From: Entrophospora sp. SA101
Lineage: Eukaryota > Glomeromycota > Glomeromycetes > Entrophosporales > Entrophosporaceae
Length of the DNA stretch: 34,685 nucleotides
Assembly: GCA_958430865.1 (NCBI GenBank)
Contig: CAUDNR010004150.1
Location: 1 to 34,685 of the forward strand
Direction of reading: 5' to 3'
Below are positions 18,318 to 28,548 of this stretch, piece by piece. Both the position numbers and the translations under genes were made by a program. Position 1 is the stretch's first letter. Every line of letters starts with the position of its first letter. The notes below the pieces were generated by a model. That model was not told the DNA's origin. It searched no databases and worked only from the letters and a program-made list of their open reading frames with translations.

Positions 18318-18500
18318 ATGGAAGAGGAACATTCAGTCATTATAATTGGAGAAAGCAATAATACAATAATGAGCGAGGAGGAGAGGTCTTCTGCTGCTCA
18401 TATTTTGAAAGTTCTTAGAAGTCAAGTTGGATATGGGAAGATGATCTATTCCTATGATGGAAACATAATAAAAATAGATTTCCCGTTTTGTCAGAGTTAG
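18318..18500 (+). CDS. Hypothetical small protein, 60 residues
   Basis: An ATG-initiated frame begins MEEEHSVIIIGESNNTIMSE and continues SSAAHILKVLRSQVGYGKMI to IDFPFCQS before TAG. It is acidic at the N-terminus and then mixed, without membrane segments or a known motif. It lies 246 bp beyond the hAT element. No splice partner is evident. It may be a real small gene, a first exon or chance. Confidence 0.3.
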   Translation: MEEEHSVIIIGESNNTIMSEEERSSAAHILKVLRSQVGYGKMIYSYDGNIIKIDFPFCQS

Positions 18501-19250
18501 TTATTATGCATCTGCAATTGATAATTTTGATAGAATGCAAAGAACATTCATTGAATAGTTAATTCAATGATAATCAAATGTGATATCTGGATATTTTAAG
18601 GCTATCCGGATATTAAATTTAATTGAATGAGTATTTCAGGTGTGTACAACAAATTTGGAAATTATTAACGTGTAACGTCACACCTGTCGCTTCAAAAATA
18701 CATTTAGCAGCGAGAATTTTTTTAATATTAATAATAGCAATAGGGCTGACGTAAATAATTTTAGTAACCATTGTATCGTACTAAATAAAGTTTGCTTATT
18801 ATGTAGTTTTAGTCAAGCGTCTCATTAGAGTTGATTATTCACTCGCCCCTATGATATTATTAAATTAAATTTAATATTAACGTGCGCGTAAATAGTTCAC
18901 CTATTTTTGAAAATATAAATAGCAAATGTTTGCGCGAACAAATTCATAACATCTTTGTCTATACGTCAACAAACATCAGATTATTAATAATCATTGCTAC
19001 TATTTATATTCTTGTAACCAGCATTATTATTTACTATTAATTTTATTTATTTTGAATTTAAAGATTGTATACATTATATACATTATATACATCATTAAGA
19101 TTTTATAATTGGCAAAACACTATACATATATATCTAAGAAATCCCATGATTGTTATGATAAAAAAGTAAAAATGACGGCTTTTATACATCAAGAAATTTT
19201 CAAGTACAAAATAACTTCAAAGCCTCATTAATTTCCCTTCTTTTTTTTTC
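18501..19250. other. Intergenic, upstream of the DUF3455 gene
   Basis: No coding frame. A GC-richer island around 18660-18960 contains AACGTGTAACGTCACACC and AACGTGCGCG, followed by TATAAATAG near 18917. It could be a promoter of an unrecognised transcript or an old insertion. Confidence 0.35.
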
Positions 19251-19252
19251 CC

Positions 19253-19259
19253 TATATAA
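19253..19259 (+). promoter_or_regulatory. Candidate TATA box of the DUF3455 gene
   Basis: TATATAA lies 109 bp upstream of the ATG at 19368, after a pyrimidine-rich tract. Spacing and sequence suit a fungal core promoter; no expression evidence is available. Confidence 0.4.
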
Positions 19260-19367
19260 CCACCGCCTTTTTCTGCTTTTTCATTTCGCATGCACACTTG
19301 TACATTAATAAATTAATTAATAAATTAATAATAACTATAATAATAATTAATAATAATCATAATAATA

Positions 19368-20422
19368 ATGTTGAAATCGAATTTATTTGCCATTTTATTT
19401 TTCTGTTTCGTCGCAATCTTTATCAATTCATCTCGAGCAAACGATTACGATGACAATGATAGAAAAAAAATAGGAACTATCACTCGTAAATATCAGATTC
19501 GAGAATTTATTTTTCATTTGATTAATGAATATATTCATTTTATTGGTTACGAATAATAATATATTTGATCAATTGCGCAAATTACTACATATTCCCTTAA
19601 TTAATAATAAACAATATTTTTGTATAGAACAACCTAATATCAATCTACCAGAAGGCATCAAGATACCAGAAGGACATGTTTTCAAATTTTTATTATATGG
19701 AGCTGGTGTTCAAAAGTATCAATGTGCAACTAATGAAACAACTAAAGCCAAATTTTGGGCATTTGGTAATGTTTCTCGCTCGAGAGGAAGAAAGAAACCC
19801 TTTTTTTATAATTGATTATTAATTTTGATTGGTTTTTAATTCGCATATTAATTAATAGTTGGACCATCGGCCTATCTTATCAACGACATTAAAAAAGAAA
19901 AATTCAAAAAGGAGTATAGAGTTGCATACCATTTTTTCCAAGAGAAACGTATGCATGCATATTAATATCGATTAATTAATTAATAAAATATGTAAATCTT
20001 ATTCCGATATTCCAACTACTCCATCACCATTATTATAGCTGTTAACGGTGGGAGACCAACATGGAAATCTATTATAGAAAGCGACAAATCTTTGGTCATC
20101 ACCGCTGTGCGTTCTCAAGCACCTTCGCCTGATGATCCAGCAAAGAATGTTCCATGGCTAGTAACCCAAGCCACTCATAATGAAGGTCCAGGTGCTTTCT
20201 CTGATGTAACCTATATACTTCGTATTGCCACTTATGGCGGAATTGCACCACCAGCTAGTGATTGTAAGTATAAAAATTACCTTTTTTTGATATTTTGCTG
20301 ATCTCGTATTACATAATGTTCATTCTTCCTGCAAAATAGGTGGTACCAAATATAAAGAAGGTCAAGAACTTAGTATTTACTATACAACTCAATATTGGTA
20401 TCTTAAAGCAAAAAGCTCTTGA
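19368..20422 (+). CDS. Secreted DUF3455-domain protein
   Basis: Five exons, 19368-19485, 19628-19765, 19859-19948, 20039-20263 and 20340-20422, are joined by GT...AG introns, all in phase 1, giving 217 residues. MLKSNLFAILFFCFVAIF at the N-terminus is a classical signal peptide, with likely cleavage after SSRA. The mature part shows the DUF3455 signature in order: LPEGIKIPEGHVFKFLLYGA with GVQKYQC, W.F, a YLIND segment, GGRPTWKS, then AVRSQAPSP, VPWLVTQATHNEGPGAFSDV, YILRIATYGGIAPPASDCG, and a final ELSIYYTTQYWYLK. Fungal members are sometimes labelled malate dehydrogenase without good support, and the molecular role is unknown. Length fits the family. The uniform intron phase and intact motifs suggest a functional, secreted or cell-wall protein. 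Confidence 0.92.
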
Positions 20423-20426
20423 TAAT

Positions 20427-20480
20427 AATGATGATGATGATGATGATGATGATAATAATAATAATAATAATAATAATAAT
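20427..20480. repeat. (ATG)n then (ATA)n microsatellite
   Basis: A run of about eight ATG/GAT units passes directly into about nine ATA/AAT units, starting five bases after the stop codon of the DUF3455 gene, in its presumed 3' UTR. Confidence 0.9.
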
Positions 20481-21330
20481 AGTAATAATTAGTAATTAAT
20501 AATAATAACAATAACAATAATTATTATAACAATAATAATAATGATAATAATAGAACATTATTTATTAATTTTATTTTTTGTTTTTTTTAATATAATGTTG
20601 TTAATTGAAAGTTTATTTTTGACGCATTAATACTATAATTTAAAATACTAAAGAAATAAATAATAAAATCCATCTAAAAGCGGCTTTGGTAAATGAAATT
20701 TCCAAATATTTTTTTCATTTCTCTTAAATATTTATTTGATCTACTTGTTACACATTTTAACTTGATGTCACACATGATTGTTAAAAAAGCAAATTAAAAT
20801 AAAGAAGATGAAAAAGGCGGTGTAGACAACAATTTCTTGATTTGTTTTTCAATTATATATATCTTATAAAAAATAATGAATCCTTTTGATTTCAACAACT
20901 ATTTGAAAAATAGTTTTCAAATAATATAAATATATGTAATATAAAATTTTCGTTATTTTTATTTCGTTATTTTATTTCGTTATTTTATTTATATTCCTTA
21001 TTTTATTTATATTATTTACTTACTAATACCAATTAATCTAGTTTATTACAATCATTTAAGTTTCATTTGTCACTTAACATCATATATTATTAATACACAC
21101 AATATTAACTCGTGAAAACATATTTTTTAAACTTTGTACAAATAGAATGATTGTTTTTCGATATTTTCAATTGACAAAAAAACTGTTTCAAAGTAATAAT
21201 AACAATGACAACAACAAGAGGAGAAATAAAAGGTAGATATTATTGGATATAATATTAAGGATGAATGTAAACAATCCCAACAATCCCTCAATTCCTTGTT
21301 CAAACAAGGAATTGATTTCCCCATTTTAAT
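20481..21330. other. Intergenic between the DUF3455 and kinase-like genes
   Basis: AT-rich DNA without a supportable frame. A short tandem motif ATTTCGTTATTTT occurs about three times at 20947-20990, followed by CCTTATTTTATTTATATT units. Confidence 0.5.
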
Positions 21331-21331
21331 T

Positions 21332-21339
21332 ATAAATAG
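21332..21339 (+). promoter_or_regulatory. Candidate TATA box of the kinase-like gene
   Basis: ATAAATAG within AATTATAAATAGATAC lies about 150 bp upstream of the ATG at 21486. This is a weak call based on sequence and spacing only. Confidence 0.3.
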
Positions 21340-21485
21340 ATACGATCTACACTAATAAATATTCATATAAATATCCGTAATCTTTATTACTATGATCGAT
21401 CACTTAAAATATTCCCTCCCTCACATAAAATCATTTTCTTAAAAACGAAAAAAATCATTATTAATCTTTATTTTTTATTCAAAGT

Positions 21486-22874
21486 ATGAAAAGGAAATCA
21501 TCAAAAAAATTGAGTAAAGGATCTTCCTTGATAAACAAGAAAGATCAAATTTACAACCATTTCATCACCAATAGTGATGATAACAATAACAACAACAATA
21601 ATAATAAAACTAAAAAAATAGACGACGGTGATAACTACGCTTGCACCTACACAAATAAAATAATGACAGAGCCAGTCGAATTTGATGTTATCAAGAAAAA
21701 TAATATTGATAAGTCTGGTTGTATTTCTCGTAACATGCAAAAAAAGCCTCACTATTCTCAAGCTTTATTTCTTGTTAACAATGATGCTATTATTAATAAT
21801 AAAGATAATAAAGCTATCGGTGATAACGATAATCGCGGTTGCGATGATAATATTAATACTTGTGATAATTTAAATAATGTCAACGATGATAATAAAAATA
21901 AAAGTAGCAGCGAAACCGGAAACAGTAGTAGTAGTATTGGAAGAAAGAATAGTGATGGTCATTTGATTGCTGAAGAATTGTTAACAAGATTAGAATTATA
22001 TGGTGTGTGTAAAGAATGTCTAAGGCCAAAAACAGGATGGTTCTGGTGTCAGCCATGTAACTCAAAGCATTTATTAAGGTCCTTCTCCTCCTCCCAATCC
22101 TCATACATCTCTTCATCCTGCTCCTCCACTTCATATTCATCCTCCTTCTCACCAAATCAATTTTTATCATGTTCAGATCAACATAAATTGATCGATGGTT
22201 TTTTGAAATCTATTCTACTTTCCGCCAAGTCGTATCGTGACTTTGCACAATGGATCCCGTTCAATCGTTTAAAGAATATTAAATTTTTGTCAAAAGGTGG
22301 ATTTTCAACCGTTTATACGGCAGTTTGGCTGGATGGTTGGATATTAGAGTGGAATCGGATCGATAAATGTTGGTCACGAAGTGGCGAACGAACTGTTATT
22401 ATGAAAGTTTTAGAAAATTCTGTTAATGCCAATGAAGAATATTTGAACAATAAGATTAGGCCTTTGTTCGAAAGTAAATTTGGTGTCATTCGATATTATG
22501 GTATATCACAGGAACCAAAAACAGGAAATTATATTTTAATAATGGATTATGCAAAATTAGGGAATCTGTACGACTACTATACTTGTAATCAGTATAATCA
22601 TAATCGTCATCGTTATTATTATAATAATTCAAAAAAAAAAAGGAAACAATTTACTTGGCAAGAAAAAATGAAAATTTTAAAAAGAATCACTTTTGGACTT
22701 ATGAATATACATGAATCAGGTTTAATTCATGGAAATTTACATAGTGGTAATATATTAATACATGATGATAATTTGGCTTTTATTAGTGATTTAGGATTGA
22801 ATCATCCAGCTGATAAGTTTTGTTCAAAAACAAATAATACTACAAATACTAAAACTACAATGATAACGACAACA

Positions 22875-22905
<31 letters not shown>

Positions 22906-24103
22906 CAACAAATTCATCACCAAGAAATTCATTTGCCTCTACTTCTATTTCATCATCTGATGATTCATTATCATCATCTATTACTTCTAGCACTACTGAT
23001 TCATCATTATCATTTACATCTTCATCACCTCAAAAACAAAAAGAACCACAGGTTAATGGATCAACTACAACTAGTCCACTTAATGATACTGCTACCACAG
23101 TTACACCGACTACCACACTTAACGATAATAATGAAAATCAACAACAGCAACAACAAATGTATGGTGTATTAAATTATATTGCACCCGAAATATTATGTGG
23201 TAACGGTAACGAGCACACAAAAGAATCTGATATATACAGCTTAGGCATAGTAATGTGGGAATTGATTGCAGAGGAAAGACCGTTTAATAATAGAATACAC
23301 GATATAAATTTAGTATTGGATATTTGTTATGGTCTGAGGCCTGAAATTCCAAGATATACTCCATTGTTACTAAAAAAATTAATAAAAAGTTGTTGGAATG
23401 CCAATGCATTACAACGACCAAAGATCAAAGAGATTTATAAAATTATTTCATTGCTCAAACATCAATTAGATGAAAATCGTATCGATTCGGAATTCTGTTC
23501 ACAAATAAAAGAATCAGAAAAAATTATTAATGATAAAAAAATGATTAGGAGTGGTAGTGTTAGTAGTGATAGCAGTAACAGTGGCGGTGGTGGTAGTAGT
23601 ATTAGTAGTACTTTTAGTAGTATAAGTAATACTTTTAGTAGTAGTCGAAGTCGTAGTCGTCGTGAGAATCGTAAAAGAGCCAGTTTTCAATCTAATAGTA
23701 TTTATACAAGTAAATTATTGGATTTTTCTAATTTACCTAAACCGATGAATGCTCCAGTTGATCCAGAAGATCCAGAAGGGAATGATCAAACTAAATTATT
23801 ATTAGAAAGGAGTGATAGCGAAAAAAGTCAACACAGCCAAAAAAGATATACTAAAGGAAGTCGTTATGATAGTAAAATGGTGGCAGAGGATTATAATGGT
23901 ATGAATAGTTGTGAGAATATAATGATGTTGATATTATAATATTTGTTTTAACTAATATTTATGATTTTAATTTTTTCATAGATTTAAATGAATCAATTTA
24001 TATTGAATTATTAAATAACAATGATAAAGACGATAACAATTATAAAAATAATGAAAATTATAAAAATGACAATTTTAATTATTATTATAAAAAAAGTGGG
24101 TAA
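21486..24103 (+). CDS. Tyrosine-kinase-like protein with altered catalytic loop and activation-segment insert
   Basis: Exon 1 (21486-23898) joins exon 2 (23982-24103) over an 83-nt intron (AATG|GTATGA...TTTTTTCATAG), giving 844 residues; unspliced, the frame stops at 23939. Residues 1-160 are Asn/Ser-rich. CKECLRPKTGWFWCQPC (175-191) is a CxxC...CxxC ribbon-like motif. The kinase domain spans about 255-675. It has the glycine loop LSKGGFSTVY, lysine 307 in VIMKVL, LIHGNLHSGNIL (413-424) in place of HRDLHSGN, and SDLG (435-438) in place of DFG. About 118 Thr/Ser/Gln-rich residues (440-557) come next, then YGVLNYIAPEIL, SDIYSLGIVMWELI and RPKIKEI. The HRD Asp is replaced by Asn417, so catalysis is doubtful. 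The tail is Ser/Arg-rich, then SKLLDFSNLPKPMNA. TKL kinases of this style are greatly expanded in Rhizophagus. Confidence 0.88.
22867..22908 (+). repeat. (ACG/ACA)n tract coding poly-threonine
   Basis: An interrupted ACR trinucleotide run encodes fourteen or more consecutive Thr in the activation-segment insert of the kinase-like protein. ACG and ACA units alternate, so the tract is not a pure repeat. Confidence 0.9.
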
Positions 24104-24409
24104 TCATTTTTATTATATTTCAAATTTTTTTTTGATTTATTAGACTTTTATTAATCAAATTCTTTGTAATTTTTTAGATTGTTCTATTGAAGGGTTGGAA
24201 TCAAAAAAAAACATTTATTATTCAATTTATATTTAGTTTAAAATAATTCAAAAAGTAAAAATTATATTATTTTGTAAAACTTTAATGTGTAAATTAATAT
24301 TATTATAATTATACAATAATAGATTAACTGTAAAAATTATTATATTAAAAAAAAAAAAAAGTATATAGATACATATATTAATAATATATTAATAAGTAAA
24401 AAGTATTAA
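24104..24409. other. Tail-to-tail 3' region of two genes
   Basis: AT-rich DNA between the convergent kinase-like and BTB-SPRY stops. A further possible kinase 3' exon (donor GTAATC at 24100, acceptor TTTTTTAG near 24178) would add only a few residues. The rest should be overlapping 3' UTRs. Confidence 0.4.
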
Positions 24410-26065
24410 TTAAATTGTTCGGTGTGTTAAATAAGGCCCTATACGTATTCTACCTGGTTGATTTATCGAAGCAATTGGATATACCCTTGAAGGAAGATTT
24501 GTCCAATTTGCAACATTTGGATATTTCACGCCGTTAATAGAGAAGGCACAAGTTTTATTTGTCATATCTAGATGAACAGTGATTCTCGTTCCACTACTAA
24601 ATTCTGATGCATAATTGGTTCTAGTGTTATTATGATAACATTTACCACTTGATCCAAGCACCCATGCACATGTTTGTTGACCGGCAAATATCGAATAGTC
24701 CAAACCTTTCTCTGTGGCAATTCCTACCCATGCGTAAATGCATATTTCCTCAACCACCACATCCCATTCAAATATTCCTTCATCGCATATCAAAAAATTG
24801 GCTCTAACATTATTGTGTACATTTATACCGGTTTTGGAACTTTCTACAACGCAATTATTGTTGTCTTTGGTAATCACCAGATTGCTTCCTATACATTGTT
24901 TATCCCAATTGATGTTCCATTTGGTCAACGGTGCTCGTCTAGTCGGTGATAACGATCGTTTTTCCCTGGCTTGAAACCTGTAAACATCTAGTAAAGTTGA
25001 TACTGGTATCAGATTTAATGGTTCAATGACATCGATCAATAAATTTACATCTATTCTTCTTAGATCAATAAATTTCAATAATGGTAATAAATTTTCAATT
25101 ATCAAAGGTCTAGCCTCTTCGTATTTCTTTCTATCTTCCTCATCCTCATCCTCTCCATTATCGCTATTGCATTTTTTTTCAACATCATTATCTTCTTCAG
25201 AATCTTGTATGACTTTATTACCATCAATAACTATGTTTTTATTGTTATTATTATTATTAACATTAACGTTATTATTAATTATATTATCTTCGTTAATACT
25301 ATTATATTCTGGAAGCCATTTTTCGATTAATTTAACCAAATCTTTTGATAAATTATTTGTTATTCTTATTACAACATATCTAAATATTGAATATTCTGGA
25401 GTGACAAACAATTCTTTGGTATCAAAAGTTTGTCGTAGTAAACATTTCAATGCTTCAACACTAAGTTTGTCATGACCCAATGTATCTAACGGAACCTTTG
25501 CTACACAGCTTGTCAATAATCTAATCAATTCATTATCTGCTTTAGATGTCATTTTTCTAACCGCGTTCGTTAATAACTCTGGTGCAATATTTTCAACACT
25601 ATTGGTGCTGCTACCACTACTGATATTGATATTATTGATATTGGCATTATTAGCATTCAGATTGTTATTTTTTAATAATCCTCTGATAAAATTTATAAGA
25701 TATTCTTGTAGTTCCAACAATTGAAAATAATCAGATGCATGATACGCTTCGACAACATTATCTTTTGCCAATTTAATTTCCATTTCGTTATTATTCAACA
25801 CCCCAGTATACAAATACTCCATCACAATCAACATTGGGGTGGATTTGATTACCGGGAATTTAATTTGGCTTTGATTGGTTTCTTTCATACCGTTGAATAA
25901 TAATTTATCTAATACTTCACACCTTGCTGCCAATATCGCTTTATTTCCATATACTATCACCTCATCTTCACACAATATTTTTAAATCACTATATGTTGGA
26001 TTGTTTAGTAAAAGTTTTAAATCTTTGGAAAGTAAAATTCCTCTCGTTGTCATCGTCATTGTCAT
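24410..26065 (-). CDS. BTB/POZ-BACK-SPRY protein, probable Cullin-3 adaptor
   Basis: A single exon of 551 residues. Residues 16-130 form a BTB/POZ domain (NNPTYSDLKILCEDE, then ILAARCEVLDKLLFNGMKE, FPVIKSTPMLIVMEYLYTG and NVVEAYHASDYFQLLELQEY). Residues 160-360 are a BACK-like helical region (LLRQTFDTKELFVTPEYSIF and others), interrupted by a poly-Asn and acidic insert (260-316). Residues 383-545 are a SPRY domain (GIFEWDVVVEEICIYAWVGI, CAWVLGSSGKCYHNN, ITVHLDMTNKTCAFSINGV and VYPIASINQPGRI). BTB-BACK proteins usually bind Cullin-3, with the SPRY domain selecting substrates for ubiquitination; the substrate here is unknown. Several Met codons lie at the N-terminus (MTMTMTTRG) and the first in-frame ATG was taken. 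It is convergent with the kinase-like gene. The family is highly expanded in Glomeromycotina. Confidence 0.93.
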   Translation of the reverse strand: MTMTMTTRGILLSKDLKLLLNNPTYSDLKILCEDEVIVYGNKAILAARCEVLDKLLFNGMKETNQSQIKFPVIKSTPMLIVMEYLYTGVLNNNEMEIKLAKDNVVEAYHASDYFQLLELQEYLINFIRGLLKNNNLNANNANINNINISSGSSTNSVENIAPELLTNAVRKMTSKADNELIRLLTSCVAKVPLDTLGHDKLSVEALKCLLRQTFDTKELFVTPEYSIFRYVVIRITNNLSKDLVKLIEKWLPEYNSINEDNIINNNVNVNNNNNNKNIVIDGNKVIQDSEEDNDVEKKCNSDNGEDEDEEDRKKYEEARPLIIENLLPLLKFIDLRRIDVNLLIDVIEPLNLIPVSTLLDVYRFQAREKRSLSPTRRAPLTKWNINWDKQCIGSNLVITKDNNNCVVESSKTGINVHNNVRANFLICDEGIFEWDVVVEEICIYAWVGIATEKGLDYSIFAGQQTCAWVLGSSGKCYHNNTRTNYASEFSSGTRITVHLDMTNKTCAFSINGVKYPNVANWTNLPSRVYPIASINQPGRIRIGPYLTHRTI

Positions 26066-27060
26066 TCTATCTATTGTTGGTTTGTTGTTAATTGTTGATT
26101 GATTAATTGATTAGAAAATAGGAAAAAAAGAGGTTCGTATCAATCATTTATATTTTAAATATATATTTATTTACTTTGTCAATTAAAAAATTTCATTCAT
26201 TAAAAAAAATTTTTTTTTCATGTCAAATGATCAAAATTTCACGAACAACAAAAACCTTAATCATATCATTAGACAATACCATGTTAACATAATAAGGAGA
26301 GTGAAAAAATGAAGATAAAAAAAATGTGGATTAGTTCAATTAATTTAATGTTAAATATTAATATCATTTAATATTATTTAATATTAAATATCAATGAAAC
26401 ACGTTCAACAAATCATATAGGGAAAAAAACATTACATATGACTGCATATGATTACAATCAAATAAGGAAAATGAGTTTTCATATAATCACACCGCAATGG
26501 GTGGCTTTTCAGTCAAAGCGTTACAGCGAGTGAATAAATCTTGAGAGATTTTTAATAAAATCTCTTTGTAGTGAAGTGAGCGAACACTTGTTACTGTTGT
26601 GTGTGAAAATACATGTATCCGTGTGAATTTTGAAATTAGCCAATTAAAAATTATTTTCGCCCAAACACATATTTGATTGGTAGTTATTATTTATAAATAG
26701 TCAAAACACAATTCTATTGATTCTATTGTTTGTCTTTTTCTTTCTTTATTTATCAAGTTGTGCAGTTATTATTTACAAAATCATGCAAGGAATGCACCTT
26801 TAAATGCAGAATTAAGCTTTACTGTATTCGTACGTTGTACAAAAACCTGGTTGGTCAGAAAAATAAATCGTAATTTTTTGTCAGCAAAAATACGTGTAAA
26901 ATAGACTGGCCAAACGTTGTAGCCTGTTATTATTACTTCAAAAAAAATATAAATAGCCTTAAAATAAAAAATATAGATTATAAATAAATTTTTTCTTATT
27001 ATTTTTTTTTTATATATTATTAAATAACAAAGGAAAGTTTAACTTTTGGCGAGAAAAAAA
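26066..27060. other. Intergenic with hairpins and repeat-like patches
   Basis: No gene is seen. A perfect hairpin AGAGATTTT-TAAT-AAAATCTCT lies at 26544-26565. The segment GTGTGAATTTTGAAATTAGCC near 26619 resembles GTGTGAAATTCAAATTAGCC near 1885, suggesting a dispersed repeat. CCTGGTTGGTCAGAAAAATA and GACTGGCCAAACG (26840-26920) look like parts of a small inserted element. Confidence 0.4.
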
Positions 27061-27069
27061 AAGTGAATT

Positions 27070-27386
27070 AATAGTCCATATGAAACTATCGCCAAAAAAT
27101 TTGAAATATCAAAACCATTAATTTCTAGAAAAGGATGATAATCAAAAGGCGCAAAATTTCTACCAATTGAAGCTGCCTTATATTTATGGATTTATGGTCA
27201 AATTTAGCCATTGCTGGAAATATATTGAAGACAAAACCTTTGCAATTTTCCGACAAATTGCATATAGAAGATTTGAGTGTCTCAGTTGGATGGTTAGCAA
27301 AATTTAAAGAACGTTTTCATATAAAACAATATCATAAAGCAGGTGAGACGAATAGTGTACCATTAGAAACATTAGATCGTGAGTGA
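27070..27386 (+). pseudogene. CENP-B/Tc5-type transposase N-terminal relic
   Basis: An N-terminal helix-turn-helix trace (YETIAKKFEISKPLISR) is followed, after a frame break, by LPIEAALYLWIYGQI. After another break the frame 27186-27386 reads NLAIAGNILKTKPLQFSDKL and HIEDLSVSVGWLAKFKERF, then HIKQYHKAGETNSVP. The pattern is that of the second CENP-B helix-turn-helix (I....L..KAL.FA..L....F..S.GWL.KFK.RH.I). These proteins include pogo/Tigger/fot1 transposases. The DDE catalytic domain is missing downstream, so this is a truncated, frame-broken copy. It is a plausible source class for the TA-flanked ends at 2380-2547 and 6292-6913. Confidence 0.75.
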
Positions 27387-27571
27387 AGTTATTCCACGAA
27401 TCTGTGCATATATAATTATACAAGAAAAGGCCATCGAATGGATTTATCGTCTATTGGAATTAGTGGCCAAGGAATTGGCCACCTTATTATGCATTTTTGT
27501 AAAATATTCGAGAGGAAATTCTCCAAGCTAAGTTAATTAGTCAATAATACTTAAAAAATATTTATTTATAG

Positions 27572-27817
27572 TTTGCATTTTTTGCGCACAAACTAATAAG
27601 CAAAACGGTTAATTCAGATTACAATCACATTACTAATAAGATTCCGGAAAGCTTAGTCAAAGAGATCATATTGAAGCTTAACCCTCACACAATTGCAGCA
27701 AAGTTTTTATATTCACCTGGCTGGATACGACCAGCTCCTCCAAAAAGTGGTAAATTAGATATTATATATTATCTCGCTAAAATAATGACCGAAAAAAATA
27801 ATGGATTCAATTGGTAA
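27572..27817 (+). other. Unassigned open frame with acceptor-like 5' edge
   Basis: The frame has no early ATG and starts right after a TATTTATTTATAG sequence that would make a good 3' splice site. It reads FAFFAHKLISKTVNSDYNHI, then IPESLVKEIILKLNPHTIAA, KFLYSPGWIRPAPPKSGKL and ends EKNNGFNW. The composition is protein-like, so it may be an internal exon or a transposon scrap. No matching upstream donor exon was identified in 27390-27540. Confidence 0.3.
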
Positions 27818-28460
27818 ATCATAAAAGCATTTAAAGTTTTAACTTGATCGTATAATCCTTAAATTCTTGAGATGCTTGGAATTATTACTATGTGGATCTT
27901 TATAATTTTTTCTTGAGTTGATCACGTGCTTGCTGCATGGAAAAACTCGGTATATTTTTCATGCTGAATTTTTTACACCTCTATTGGGAGCACATGCTGT
28001 GGACGATGAATATCATTCAATAAACCAGGCTTGTATGCAGTTGAACATTGTTACAAACCCGCCGACCTTTTTTTCTAGAAGTAAAAAAATTTAAACCAGA
28101 TTTTAAAAGTACTATTTCCAGCCCTGATTAATTTCTGGGGGCGAGCTTAATTGAGGACAATAAAATAATGAATAGGGTATTTACTAACGAATAGTTTTTG
28201 GGTATGGTTGAATTATTTCCCAAGTCGAAACTTGTTATTATTTTCTTTTATCCAAGGGAAGTTATTGTAAAAAGTACATGAAATTTGAATTGTTTGTATA
28301 CATTTTACCTTGTTGGTTTAGTCAATTTTGTTGTTTGTCTAATGCTACGTAAAATAACACCACGCGTCGAGATGGTAACAAATAATTAATATAAATAATA
28401 AACAATATCGTGTAATAAATCAATATGTGTGCTACAAACAAGTGATATTTAAAGAAATTT
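27818..28460. other. Intergenic, no gene seen
   Basis: All frames are broken. Isolated coding-like words (for example AHAVDDEYHSINQACMQLN near 27990-28045) suggest further decayed sequence, but nothing assignable. Confidence 0.4.
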
Positions 28461-28493
28461 GAATTTCAGAGTTATAATGAATAAATTCATTTG

Positions 28494-28500
28494 TATATAA
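28494..28500 (+). promoter_or_regulatory. Candidate TATA box, membrane-protein copy 1
   Basis: TATATAA lies 49 bp upstream of the preferred ATG (28549). In copy 2 the matching position holds TATAAAA (31012-31018), 37 bp before its ATG. Confidence 0.4.
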
Positions 28501-28548
28501 ACCTCAACAAAATTAGTTCTATGGATGAAACTTTTCATATTATTTAAT

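Noticed and set aside
25026..25475. 149-codon plus-strand Leu/Ser-rich frame
   Set aside because: It is antisense to the acidic and poly-Asn insert of the BTB-SPRY protein, whose domains are intact on the minus strand.
26100..26170. GGTTCGTATCAATC as a possible tRNA B box
   Set aside because: No matching A box, acceptor stem or cloverleaf can be formed around it. No tRNA was found anywhere in the window.
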